A DNA stretch of 64,000 nt. Origin: Micromonospora echinaurantiaca (GTDB lineage Bacteria > Actinomycetota > Actinomycetes > Mycobacteriales > Micromonosporaceae). The notes beneath the pieces were generated by a model that searched no databases, was not told the origin of the DNA, and saw only the letters and a list, made by a program, of their open reading frames with translations. The position numbers and the translations under genes are program-made. Of this stretch, positions 43,897 through 51,981 are shown piece after piece; position 1 is the first letter of the stretch, and every line of letters begins with the position of its first letter. The stretch spans positions 1,810,501 to 1,874,500 of the forward strand of contig NZ_LT607750.1 in assembly GCF_900090235.1 (NCBI RefSeq), written 5' to 3'.

Positions 43897-45336
43897 TCAG
43901 GAGCGGCGGAGGCGGGGCACGACTGGGCGGATCTCCACCGGTGCGCCCGGCCGGCCCCCGGCGCGGGAGCGGTACCCGGGGACGCCGACGCAGGTGAAGA
44001 GCAGCGCCGCGAGCTCGTCCGGCTCGGCCAGCAGGCCGGGCACCTCCGAGTCGATGAAGGTCATCCCGGACGCCCCCGCGCCCAGGGCGTACGCGGCCAG
44101 GTGCAGTCGGCCCTCGACCAGCCCGGCGGCGAGTTGGGCGTCCCGGTAGCCACGGTCGTCCAGCGTCGCCAGCGGCACGGCCGCGATGACCACGTACGCC
44201 GCGTCGCCGGCGAGCGACTGGTCCAGGCAGATCCGCAGCAGCTCGACGCGCAGGTTGCCGGCGCGCACCGGGCGGGACAGGTCGGGCCACCGGTACAGGC
44301 CGGGTGCCAGGTCGTCGACGCCGTGCACGGCGACCCAGTGCGGCACCGGCACCCCGCGCAGGGCCGCGGCCAGCGGCCATTCCAGCGCGGTGCGGGGCAG
44401 CGTGCGGGAACGATCCATCCGCCGCTGCGAGCCGCGCCGGCGTACCACCTCGTCCAGCGTGTCGGACGGCGGGAAGTCCGGCAGCGGGTCCGCCTGCGGC
44501 CACGGCTGCCCGAGGTCGGTCCGGTCGCCCGCGCGCTGCGCGGCGGTGCAGAGGGGCAGCTCGATCGGCGGCAGGTCGCCCGGGGTGGCCGGGCCGGCGG
44601 GTCCGATCGCCGGCTCACCGTCGCCGAGGGAGAGCAGGGCGAGCGGGTACTCGTGCACCCCGTCCGCGCCGACCAGGGCCCGGACCGCGGCGTCTGGGAA
44701 GCGGGACCGCAGCCGGGCCGGGAGGCCGGCGCTCGCGGCGGCCGCCGACAGCTGGGACAGCAGCGTGCCGGCGTCCCAGTAGAGGTGCCGCCAGCCCCGC
44801 TCGGCGTAGCGCCATCCGGTCCGCCACGGCACGCCGGTCACGACGAGCGTGGTCACCGCGCCGGCGGCGGCGGGGGCGACCTGGACCAGCGCGTGCCGGG
44901 CCGGGTCGTACCAGTGCACGCCGTCCGGGATTCCGGTGACGCCACGGGTGCTCGCGTACACCTCCAGCGGGAAGCGGGCGCCCGCCGACCCGGCGGCCCG
45001 GTAGAAGATCGGCCGACCGTCGCGCCGGGCGGTGCGCACCACCCCGGCGCCGAGGAAGAGCACCCGCCCGAGCTGCGCCGCGTCGAGCGGGCGCGCCGGG
45101 CCGGTGACGCCGGCGAGAACGGCCGTCGCGGGTACGCCCGGGTCGGGCAGGTCCCGCGGCAGCGCCACGACGGGAAGCGCGTCCGGGTAGCCCTTCATCG
45201 GCGGAGGCAGGGTCGCGGGATCGTTCGGGACGAGATCCTGGCGCACCCGCGGGTCGTCCGCCGGCACGTTCCACTCGCGGCTCGGCAGGTACGAGGTCAG
45301 CCGGTGCAGCAGGCCGGCGCCGGAGTCGAGATCCAC
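43897..45336 (-). CDS. Double-domain SagB-type nitroreductase-fold oxidoreductase
   Basis: 479 residues from GTG 45336. Both halves are nitroreductase-like: ~1-260 (LGRVLFLGAGVVRTARRDGRPIFYRAAGSAGARFPLEVY, WRYAERGWRHLYWDAGTLLSQL) and ~285-460 (RRRGSQRRMDRSRTLPRTALEWPL, LRICLDQSLAGDAAYVVIAA, GYRDAQLAAGLVEGRLHLAAYALGAGASGMTFIDSEV). R/S-rich FMN-phosphate contacts (RRRGSQRRM) are visible in the second half. SagB enzymes oxidise azolines to azoles in peptide natural products, but many are stand-alone. No YcaO or precursor gene is nearby. It is divergent from the Rph-like gene with shared operators. Confidence 0.85.
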   Translation of the reverse strand: MDLDSGAGLLHRLTSYLPSREWNVPADDPRVRQDLVPNDPATLPPPMKGYPDALPVVALPRDLPDPGVPATAVLAGVTGPARPLDAAQLGRVLFLGAGVVRTARRDGRPIFYRAAGSAGARFPLEVYASTRGVTGIPDGVHWYDPARHALVQVAPAAAGAVTTLVVTGVPWRTGWRYAERGWRHLYWDAGTLLSQLSAAAASAGLPARLRSRFPDAAVRALVGADGVHEYPLALLSLGDGEPAIGPAGPATPGDLPPIELPLCTAAQRAGDRTDLGQPWPQADPLPDFPPSDTLDEVVRRRGSQRRMDRSRTLPRTALEWPLAAALRGVPVPHWVAVHGVDDLAPGLYRWPDLSRPVRAGNLRVELLRICLDQSLAGDAAYVVIAAVPLATLDDRGYRDAQLAAGLVEGRLHLAAYALGAGASGMTFIDSEVPGLLAEPDELAALLFTCVGVPGYRSRAGGRPGAPVEIRPVVPRLRRS

Positions 45337-45390
45337 CCGGCCATCCTGCCAGCCGAGCCGACGCCGGGACGGGCTCGGTGCGGACGTCGG

Positions 45391-45416
45391 TTTCGCATTG
45401 CAGTCGCATCGTGAAA
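45391..45416. promoter_or_regulatory. TetR-type operator 1
   Basis: A TTTC...GAAA-bounded dyad centred on GCATTGCAGTCGCATCG. It matches operator 2 (45428-45453) at about 20 of 26 positions when aligned. It overlaps a TTGCAG (45398-45403) that, with TAGGTT at 45421-45426 (17-nt spacing), could be the Rph-like gene promoter. Confidence 0.55.
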
Positions 45417-45427
45417 CGGGTAGGTTC

Positions 45428-45453
45428 TTTCGCAATGCAACTGCATTGTAAAG
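45428..45453. promoter_or_regulatory. TetR-type operator 2
   Basis: Contains the perfect inverted repeat CAATGCA-AC-TGCATTG (45433-45448), 15 nt before ATG 45464. Its left edge starts 37 bp from the left edge of operator 1. Confidence 0.7.
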
Positions 45454-45463
45454 AGGTGTTGGC

Positions 45464-47917
45464 ATGTGGGTGATCCCGCTCACCGAGGTGACCGGCGAGA
45501 TGGTCGACCTGGTCGGTGGCAAGGCAGCCGGGATCGGCGAGCTGATCCGCGCTGGTGAGCGCGTGCCCGCCGGCTTCTGCGTCACCACCGCCGCCCACGA
45601 CCGGGGCGCCGTCCCGGAGGCCGAGGTCGCGCGGGCGTACGAGCTGCTCGGTGGCGGGCTGGTCGCGGTGCGCTCCAGCGCCACCGCGGAGGATCTGCCG
45701 GACGCCAGCTTCGCCGGCCAGCAGGACACCCGGCTCGGCGTCACCGGGCTGCCCGACCTGCTGGCCGCGATCCGCGCCTGCTGGGACTCGCTGCACCACC
45801 CGCGCGCCGTCGCCTACCGCGACGCCCACCAGATCGACCATGGGTCGGTGCGGATGGCCGTCGTCGTGCAGCGGATGGTCGATCCGGCCGCCGCCGGGGT
45901 GCTGTTCACCGCCAACCCGCTCACCGGCTGCCGCACCGAGACGGTGGTGGAGGCCGCCCCCGGCCTCGGCACCGCCGTGGTGGACGGCGCCACCGAGGTC
46001 GACCGGTACGTCCTCGACGACGCGCCGCCCGCCGCCGGGGGTCCGCTGACCGCCGCGCAGCTGACCGAGCTGCGCGCGACCGGCCGTCGGCTCCAGCAGC
46101 ACTTCGGCGTCCCGCAGGACGTCGAGTGGGCGTACGACCACGACGGCGTGCTCTGGCTGCTGCAGTCCCGCCCGATCACCACGCTGTTCCCGCTCCCGCC
46201 GGACACCGGCAAGCCCACCCCCCGCGTCTACCTGGAGTTCGGTCACGTCCAGGGCATGCTCCAGCCGGCCACCCCGATGGGCATGTCCAGCCTGAAGACG
46301 CTGGTCGCCGGGATGCTGGCCGCGTTCGGACTGACCGTCGAGGTCACCGACATCGGCGGGCGACTCTACGGCGACCTCACCGACCTGGTCCGCGACCGGA
46401 CCACCCGCAAGCGGCTGGTCAAGCTGATGGCGGTGGACTTCGGCCCGCGCGCGCAGGCCGTGGTGGAGCACCTGCTCGCCGACCCGCGGTTCGCCCCGCA
46501 GCCGGGCGCCGGTGCCCGCCGGGCCCGCTCCGGTCCGGCCCTGCGGACCGGCCTGCGCGCCGTCGCGGGGGTCACCCGCTCGTTGGCCCGGCCGGACGCC
46601 GCCCGGGAACGGCTGTTCCGGGAGGTCGAGCAGCTCAGGCTCCGCTCGGCCGCGCCCGCCGGGCTGGCCACCGCCGCCGAGCGGCTGGAGTTCGTCCGGG
46701 CCCAGGACCCCTCGGCCGGCACCGACGACATCGTCTGGCCGATCGTCGCCGGCATGCTCGCCGCGGCGCTGCCGCCCACGCTGCTCGACGGCGTGGCCAG
46801 CCGCGACGAGATCAACACCGTGCTCGCCGGCATGCCCCACAACGTCACCCTCGACATGGACTTGGCGCTGTGGCGGCTGAGCCAGCGCGCCGGTGACCAC
46901 CGTGACCTGCTGCTCAGCACGCCGCCGCCGGAGTTGGTCGCCCGCTACCGGCGGGGGACGCTGCCCGACGTCGGGCTGGCGGACTTCCTGGACCGCTACG
47001 GCCACCGCGCGGTCGCCGAAGTGGACCTCGGCGTGCCCCGGTGGGACGAGGACCCCACGCCGGTCTTCGCCATGCTCGCCAACTATCTGCGGGTCACCGA
47101 CCCCGAGCAGGCGCCCGACCGGCGCTACGCCCGCGCCGCGGCGATCGCCGAGGCGACCCTGGCGGACCTACTCGCGCGGGCCCGCCGCCGCCGGCCGGTC
47201 CGCGGCCGGCTCGCCGGGTTCCTGCTGCGCCGGGCGCGGTCGCTGGCCGGGCTGCGCGAGGCCGGCAAGTTCGCCGGCCTGTACCGGCTGCGCGAGATGC
47301 GCCGGCAACTGCTGCTGATCGGCGCCGACCTGGCCGGGCGCGGGTTGCTGGCGCAGCCGGGCGACGTCATGTTCCTGACCCTGGACGAGACGCACGCGGC
47401 CGTGCACGACGGGGCCGACCACCGGGCGACGGTGGCCGCCCGGCAGGCGGTGCACCGGCGGGAACTGCGCCGGCGCACGGTTCCGGTGGCGGTGCTCTCC
47501 GACGGCACCGACGTCGAGGCCGTCCTGCCCGCCCGGCCCGCCCCGGACGGCGCGCTGCGCGGCGTGGGAGCAGCCGCCGGCCGGGCCACCGGACCGGCCC
47601 GGGTGGTCCACGACCCCGCCACCGCGCGCCTCGAACCCGGCGAGGTCCTGGTCGCGCCGACCACCGACCCCGGCTGGACACCGCTGTTCCTCACCGCCGC
47701 CGCGCTCGTCACCGAGACCGGCGCGGTGATGGCCCACGGCCCGACCGTGGCCCGCGAGTACGGCATCCCCGCCGTGATCTGCGTGCCCGACGCCACCCGC
47801 CGGATCCGCACCGGGCAACTGGTCACGGTGGACGCCGCGGCCGGGACGGTGACCATCGAGGACCCCGGCGCCGCGCCGACGGCCGGTCACCGGTCCGATC
47901 GCGCCGTGACAGCATGA
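45464..47917 (+). CDS. Rifampin-phosphotransferase-like PEP-utilising enzyme
   Basis: 817 residues, domain order as in Rph/PEP synthase: ATP-grasp-like N-terminus (VGGKAAGIGELIRAGERVPAGFCVTT, LVAVRSSATAEDLPDASFAGQQDT, DVEWAYDHDGVLWLLQSRPITT), a middle substrate-binding region (~250-720), and a C-terminal swivelling domain with the phospho-accepting His758 in TGAVMAHGPTVAREYGIPAV. Rph enzymes phosphorylate rifampin at O21; many homologues have other, unknown substrates. The substrate here is not known. The next gene, 4 nt away, is a TetR; the promoter carries two matching palindromes. Confidence 0.85.
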   Translation: MWVIPLTEVTGEMVDLVGGKAAGIGELIRAGERVPAGFCVTTAAHDRGAVPEAEVARAYELLGGGLVAVRSSATAEDLPDASFAGQQDTRLGVTGLPDLLAAIRACWDSLHHPRAVAYRDAHQIDHGSVRMAVVVQRMVDPAAAGVLFTANPLTGCRTETVVEAAPGLGTAVVDGATEVDRYVLDDAPPAAGGPLTAAQLTELRATGRRLQQHFGVPQDVEWAYDHDGVLWLLQSRPITTLFPLPPDTGKPTPRVYLEFGHVQGMLQPATPMGMSSLKTLVAGMLAAFGLTVEVTDIGGRLYGDLTDLVRDRTTRKRLVKLMAVDFGPRAQAVVEHLLADPRFAPQPGAGARRARSGPALRTGLRAVAGVTRSLARPDAARERLFREVEQLRLRSAAPAGLATAAERLEFVRAQDPSAGTDDIVWPIVAGMLAAALPPTLLDGVASRDEINTVLAGMPHNVTLDMDLALWRLSQRAGDHRDLLLSTPPPELVARYRRGTLPDVGLADFLDRYGHRAVAEVDLGVPRWDEDPTPVFAMLANYLRVTDPEQAPDRRYARAAAIAEATLADLLARARRRRPVRGRLAGFLLRRARSLAGLREAGKFAGLYRLREMRRQLLLIGADLAGRGLLAQPGDVMFLTLDETHAAVHDGADHRATVAARQAVHRRELRRRTVPVAVLSDGTDVEAVLPARPAPDGALRGVGAAAGRATGPARVVHDPATARLEPGEVLVAPTTDPGWTPLFLTAAALVTETGAVMAHGPTVAREYGIPAVICVPDATRRIRTGQLVTVDAAAGTVTIEDPGAAPTAGHRSDRAVTA

Positions 47918-47921
47918 CGCC

Positions 47922-48509
47922 ATGCCGAAGAGGGTCGACCGTCACGAGCGGCGCACGCTCATCGCCGACGCGTTGATGCGGGTCGCCGCCCGGCAGGGAC
48001 TGGAGGCGGTGAGCCTGCGCCATGTGGCCACCGAGGCCGGCGTCTCGCCCGGCCTGGTGCAGCACTACTTCCGCACCAAGGACGAGATGATGGCCTTCGC
48101 CATGGGCGTGGTCCGGGACCGCAGCCAGGCCCGGATCACCGACGCGGTCAGCCGGCTGGGCGAGGATCCGCCACCCCGGCAACTGCTCCGGGCCATGATC
48201 ACCGCGCTGCTGCCGTTGACCGAGGAGTCGCGCGCCGACGGGCGGGTCGCGCTGGCGTTCCTGGCCTACACCGCGGTACGTCCGGAGGCCAACGCCGGCA
48301 CCCGCGAGGAGACCGGGCAACTGGTGGACTTCGTCGCCGGTCTCCTGCCGGCGTCCCGCCGGGACGCGGCGGCCGGGGTGCTGGCCCTGATGGAGGGGCT
48401 GGGCCTCTACCTGCTCGGCGGCCAGTACAGCGCGGAGCGGGCGCTGGCCGCGCTGGACACCCACCTCGACAGCCTCTACGGCCCGGCGGACGGGCCAGCG
48501 GGCCGCTGA
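47922..48509 (+). CDS. TetR/AcrR family regulator of the SagB/Rph-like pair
   Basis: 195 residues. HTH at ~12-55: LIADALMRVAARQGLEAVSLRHVATEAGVSPGLVQHYFRTKDEMM, typical of BetI/TetR_C_6-type actinobacterial regulators (HYFRTKDEM). The ligand domain includes ADGRVALAFLAYTAVRP. It starts 4 nt after the Rph-like stop, so it is transcribed with it. The two palindromes at 45391-45453 are the probable operator pair. The effector is unknown. Confidence 0.88.
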   Translation: MPKRVDRHERRTLIADALMRVAARQGLEAVSLRHVATEAGVSPGLVQHYFRTKDEMMAFAMGVVRDRSQARITDAVSRLGEDPPPRQLLRAMITALLPLTEESRADGRVALAFLAYTAVRPEANAGTREETGQLVDFVAGLLPASRRDAAAGVLALMEGLGLYLLGGQYSAERALAALDTHLDSLYGPADGPAGR

Positions 48510-48526
48510 CCCCGACCCCCAGGTCG

Positions 48527-48802
48527 TTCGAGTACCACCCGGAGCGGTTCGCGGCGGCCGGCTGGCTCCGCCCGCCGCCCCAGCCGGCTCGCCCCGGGCG
48601 GCTCGCCTCAGGCGGCCCGACTGTACCGTTCCTGGCCCAGGTCGACCTCGGCTTCGGCGTCGGCGGCATGGAGCGGGTGGCCGTCTTCCCGCTGCTCGCC
48701 TGGACCGTCGGGGTCGCGCTCCGGGTGCTGGCCGCGCGCCGGCACCGACCGGAATCCGCCCCGCCGGTCACATCGGCCGGCCGCGGCGGGTCAACCGGGT
48801 AG
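48527..48802 (+). pseudogene. Possible 3' remnant of a membrane protein gene (DUF998-like)
   Basis: In one frame, without a start codon, the DNA reads FEYHPERFAAAGWLRPPP, later DLGFGVGGMERVAVFPLL and AWTVGVALRVLAARRH before TAG 48800-48802. The GGMERVAVFPLLAWTVGVALR segment (given here in two parts) resembles the last helix of DUF998 proteins. It could be the tail of a lost gene; a short ATG ORF at 48670 is the alternative. Low certainty. Confidence 0.3.
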
Positions 48803-48830
48803 GGACCTCGGCGAGGAAGGCGTGTGACAG

Positions 48831-49712
48831 GTGGACGAGCGCGAGTGGCTGACTGAGCGGTTCGAGGAGCACCGGAGCCGGCTGCGGGCGGTGGCGTACC
48901 GGATGCTCGGTTCGGTCAGTGAGGCCGACGACGCCGTCCAGGAGGCCTGGTTGCGGGTCAGCCGCGCCGACGCCGGCGGCGTGGAGAACCCGGCCGGTTG
49001 GCTGACCACGGTGGTGGCCCGGGTGTGCCTGAACATGCTGCGCTCGCGCGGGTCGCGGCGGGAGGAGCCGTTCGACGTACGGGTGCCGGACCCGGTCATC
49101 AGCCCGGACTCCGGCCTGGACCCGGAACACCAGGCGGTGCTGGCCGACTCGGTCGGGTTGGCGCTGCTGGTGGTGCTGGAGACGCTGACCCCGGCCGAGC
49201 GCCTCGCGTTCGTGCTGCACGACATGTTCGCGGTGCCCTTCGAGGAGATCGCGCCGATGGTCGACCGGTCACCGGCCGCGGCCCGGCAACTGGCCAGCCG
49301 CGCCCGCCGCCGGGTACGCGGGCAGGCGCCGGCGCCCGACGCCGACCTCGCCCGCCAGCGGAGGGTGGTCGACGCGTTCTTCGCCGCCGCCCGCGACGGC
49401 GACTTCGACGCGCTGGTCGCGGTGCTGCACCCGGAGGTCGTGCTGCGCTCCGACGGTGGGTCGGCCCGCCCGCGCCACACCGTGGTCGTCACCGGCGCCC
49501 GGGCGGTCGCCGGGCAGGCGGTCACCTTCGGGCGACTCTCCCCGTTCGCCCGCCCGGCGCTGGTCAACGGGACGGCCGGGGTCGTGGTGGTGGCCGACGG
49601 CCGGCCGCTGTCGGTGATGGGCTTCACCGTCACCGACGGCCGGATCGTCGCCATCGACGTGCTCGCCGACCCGGACCGGCTGGCCGCGCTCGACCTGACC
49701 GTGGCCGACTGA
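48831..49712 (+). CDS. ECF41-type RNA polymerase sigma factor (SigJ-like)
   Basis: 293 residues from GTG 48831 behind GAGGAAGG. Region 2: FEEHRSRLRAVAYRMLGSVSEADDAVQEAWLR; region 4: LTPAERLAFVLHDMFAVPFEEIAPMVDRSPAAARQLASRARRRV. The C-terminal SnoaL-like domain (~165-290) replaces an anti-sigma and regulates activity in ECF41. The conserved linker motif DGGGK is DGGSA here (VVLRSDGGSARP). No carboxymuconolactone decarboxylase-type gene, the usual ECF41 partner, is adjacent, unless MauE cluster 2 downstream is its target. Confidence 0.9.
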   Translation: MDEREWLTERFEEHRSRLRAVAYRMLGSVSEADDAVQEAWLRVSRADAGGVENPAGWLTTVVARVCLNMLRSRGSRREEPFDVRVPDPVISPDSGLDPEHQAVLADSVGLALLVVLETLTPAERLAFVLHDMFAVPFEEIAPMVDRSPAAARQLASRARRRVRGQAPAPDADLARQRRVVDAFFAAARDGDFDALVAVLHPEVVLRSDGGSARPRHTVVVTGARAVAGQAVTFGRLSPFARPALVNGTAGVVVVADGRPLSVMGFTVTDGRIVAIDVLADPDRLAALDLTVAD

Positions 49713-49841
49713 CCGGGGCCGCCGCAAGGGCGGCGGCGCCGGGACGGCGGCTGGGATCGGTTCCGGTCGGGCCGGCGTCGCCGCGGCTCACCGGCTCGCG
49801 TCGTCGGTCTCCGCGCCTGTAGGAAAGCTTCCATCCTCCCG

Positions 49842-49870
49842 TTGACTTCGGTGATTTGTGACACAACAAT
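49842..49870 (+). promoter_or_regulatory. Possible promoter of MauE cluster 2
   Basis: TTGACT (49842-49847), 17 nt, AACAAT (49865-49870). Nearby dyads are TCTATATAGA (49876-49885) and GATCG-TTTT-CGATC (49890-49903). The region 49713-49926 is AT-rich by local standards and has no gene. Confidence 0.45.
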
Positions 49871-49926
49871 CAGCGTCTATATAGACCCTGATCGTTTTCG
49901 ATCACGTTCCTGGAGGGGAGGTACCC

Positions 49927-50337
49927 ATGGCAGCTCTGCAAGGTGAGGTGTCCTGGTTCTGCTGCGGCAGCGCCTGGGGTCCCTGCGGCACGGCCGGCGG
50001 TGGCGCCTGCGGCACCTGCAGATCCGGCAACTACCAGCACGCCTGGCCGAACACCTCGGACGCGTGCCTGGCCATCACCCGCCCGCACGCCTGCGGGATC
50101 ACCGGGATGAGTCGCCGCGGTTGCGGCTTCCGGCACTACACCACCAACCTGTGCAACGGCGCCCGGATCGGCACCACGATCGCCGACTGCGGACCGCAGA
50201 CCGACCTGTTCTGCGGCGAGCGCACCTGCTGCGGCTCGGCCTGCGGCAGCAACCGGGTGATCGACCTGACGCCCGCGGCGTACAGCGCGATCGCCAGTCT
50301 CTCCACCGGGCTGCGGCCCTGCTCGGTCACCACCTGA
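49927..50337 (+). CDS. Cysteine-rich protein with RlpA/barwin-like barrel pattern
   Basis: A 136-residue protein with 15 cysteines (11%), starting at ATG behind GGAGGGGAGG. The second half fits a double-psi beta-barrel (RlpA/expansin-like): LCNGARIGTTIADCGP, CGERTCCGSACGSNRVIDLTPAAYSAI, ending RPCSV; the RVIDL-x-PAAY element is typical of that fold. Such proteins bind or act on cell-wall glycans. Unusually, no signal peptide is visible, so the export route is unclear. Followed at 16 nt by a Tat-exported protein and then a MauE-like protein that could serve its disulfides. Confidence 0.65.
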   Translation: MAALQGEVSWFCCGSAWGPCGTAGGGACGTCRSGNYQHAWPNTSDACLAITRPHACGITGMSRRGCGFRHYTTNLCNGARIGTTIADCGPQTDLFCGERTCCGSACGSNRVIDLTPAAYSAIASLSTGLRPCSVTT

Positions 50338-50353
50338 ACGGGAGGGCACCACC

Positions 50354-50950
50354 ATGGACCAGACCCTGGACCGTCGGCGGCTGCTCGCCACCGCCGCGCT
50401 CGGCGGCGTGGTCGGCGCCACCGCGCTCGGCTCGCTCGCCCCGGAGGCCGCCTTCGCCGCCGAGGCCGCCGCCGTCGAGCCCGGCGCGCCGGACCCGAAC
50501 TTCGCCGAGGGCCGGATCAGCAAGATCTCCGGCAGCATGCTGCTGGTCACCGGCTCGGACACCGTGCTGCACTCGATCCGGATCACCGACGGCACGAGCA
50601 TCTGGAAGCTGCACCCGACCACCTTCGACCGGGTGTCCGTCGGCGACGGGCTGTACGCCCGCGGCGTCCGGCTGCCGGACGGCACGCTCGCCGCCGACTC
50701 GGTGTGGGTCAACATCGTCAACCTGCACGGGCACATCGCGGCGGTCGGCCGCAACGTGCTGCACCTCGACCACAAGGGCCAGCGCATCCTCGCGCACGTG
50801 GTGCCCGGCCGGTCGGCGGCGGTCTACAACGGCACCCCGGCGATCAGCGACATGTCGCTGCTGCGGGTCGGCCGGCACGTCCAGGTGCTCGGCGCCTGGC
50901 ACCCGGACACCAACGAGATCGACATCGCCACCGTCTACGCCGCCGCCTGA
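50354..50950 (+). CDS. Tat-exported DUF5666-like protein
   Basis: 198 residues with a twin-arginine signal (LDRRRLLATAALGG, hydrophobic to ~30, then AFAAEAA). The mature part is an OB-fold-like beta-barrel with repeated GRISKISGSMLLVTGSDTVLHSIRITD and VNLHGHIAAVGRNVLHLDHKGQRILAHV units, similar to DUF5666 repeats. No cysteines in the mature part. Function unknown; it is the second of three co-directional genes and may travel with the cysteine-rich protein. Confidence 0.6.
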   Translation: MDQTLDRRRLLATAALGGVVGATALGSLAPEAAFAAEAAAVEPGAPDPNFAEGRISKISGSMLLVTGSDTVLHSIRITDGTSIWKLHPTTFDRVSVGDGLYARGVRLPDGTLAADSVWVNIVNLHGHIAAVGRNVLHLDHKGQRILAHVVPGRSAAVYNGTPAISDMSLLRVGRHVQVLGAWHPDTNEIDIATVYAAA

Positions 50951-51018
50951 CGCGCGGCGCCCCGGGCGGCACCGGTTCGCCCGGGGCGCCGCCGCCGGAC
51001 CGTTCGAGGGGAGAACCC

Positions 51019-51885
51019 ATGATCGAAATGATCGCGGCGCTGCAACCACTGCTCGTTGGTGCGGTGCTGATCTGGTCCGCCCGCGTCAAGCTGGTCAGCC
51101 GGCACGCCGCCGCCGCGGCCCACCGGTCGGCGCTCGTCCGGCTGGTCGGTCAGCGCCGGGCGTTGCCGGCGTACCGGCTGCTCGGCGGCGTCGAGCTGAC
51201 CCTCGGCGGGCTGCTCCTGCTGCCACCCGTTCTGCGGCTGGAGGCGGTCGCCGCGACCGTGCTGGCCGCGGGCTTCCTCGCGTACCTCGGCTACGCCCGC
51301 CGGGCCGCGCCAACCTCGTCCTGCGGGTGCCTGAGCGCCCGGCCGACCCCGGTCTCCGGTCGCAGCCTGGCCCGGGCCGGGCTGCTGGTGGCCGCCGGCG
51401 GTCTGGCCGTGCTGGCCGCCACCGGCTGGCCGGACGCGCTCGGCGGCCGGCCGGTGGCCGGCGGCGCGGTGCTGATCGCCGAACTGGCGGCGGTGGTGGC
51501 GCTCTCGCCCGAGCTCGACCGGGCCTGGCTGCTGCCGCTGCGCCGGGTGCGCGCCCGGCTGACCCACCCGCTGCGCGGCGGCTCCGGTGTACCGCTGCTC
51601 GCCACCGTTCAGCAGCTCCAGCTCAGCGACGCCTACCGCCGGGTGGCGGCGCTGCTCCGCTCGGACGTCCGGGAGCACTGGGACGTCGGCGAGTGGCGCT
51701 TCGTCGCACACGCCGCGCGCTACCAGGGCCGCCCGGTGACCGCGGTGTTCGCCGTGCCGCTGGCCGACCCGGAGCCCGAGGCGGTCCGGGTCGCCCTGGT
51801 CGACGACGCCACCGGGCACACCCTGCTCAGCCTGGCCGGCACCGCGCCGCCCACCAGTGGCCGGCTCGCCGTCGTGCCGGTGTGA
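51019..51885 (+). CDS. MauE-like membrane protein with extra C-terminal domain
   Basis: 288 residues from ATG 51019 behind GAGGGGAG. The N-terminal ~165 residues are a MauE domain: four to five helices with a conserved C102-x-C104 (SSCGCLS) after the third, as in the other MauE protein at 9971. A soluble ~115-residue C-terminal domain (RLTHPLRGGSGVPLLATVQQL, SDAYRRVAALLRSDVREHWD) with no recognised family follows. No separate thioredoxin-like gene accompanies this copy. Probably oxidises or isomerises cysteines in the neighbouring exported protein. Confidence 0.78.
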   Translation: MIEMIAALQPLLVGAVLIWSARVKLVSRHAAAAAHRSALVRLVGQRRALPAYRLLGGVELTLGGLLLLPPVLRLEAVAATVLAAGFLAYLGYARRAAPTSSCGCLSARPTPVSGRSLARAGLLVAAGGLAVLAATGWPDALGGRPVAGGAVLIAELAAVVALSPELDRAWLLPLRRVRARLTHPLRGGSGVPLLATVQQLQLSDAYRRVAALLRSDVREHWDVGEWRFVAHAARYQGRPVTAVFAVPLADPEPEAVRVALVDDATGHTLLSLAGTAPPTSGRLAVVPV

Positions 51886-51894
51886 CAGCCGACC

Positions 51895-51926
51895 GCCCCG
51901 TCCGCCGGGTCACCGGCGGACGGGGC
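51895..51926. terminator. Terminator of MauE cluster 2
   Basis: GCCCCGTCCGCCGG (51895-51908) and exact complement (51913-51926), 4-nt loop, 10 nt after the stop. Confidence 0.8.
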
Positions 51927-51937
51927 CTGGCACGCCG

Positions 51938-51970
51938 CGAGGGCGGCACCCGGTGTGGGCGCCGCCCTCG
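51938..51970. terminator. Second hairpin before the convergent DoxX gene
   Basis: CGAGGGCGGC (51938-51947) and GCCGCCCTCG (51961-51970), probably serving the minus-strand gene. Confidence 0.65.
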
Positions 51971-51981
51971 TGGGCCGGTGG

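Noticed and set aside
43897..45336. A thiazole/oxazole-modified peptide cluster around the SagB-type gene
   Set aside because: No YcaO-type gene, no precursor-like short ORF and no peptidase or exporter were seen nearby.
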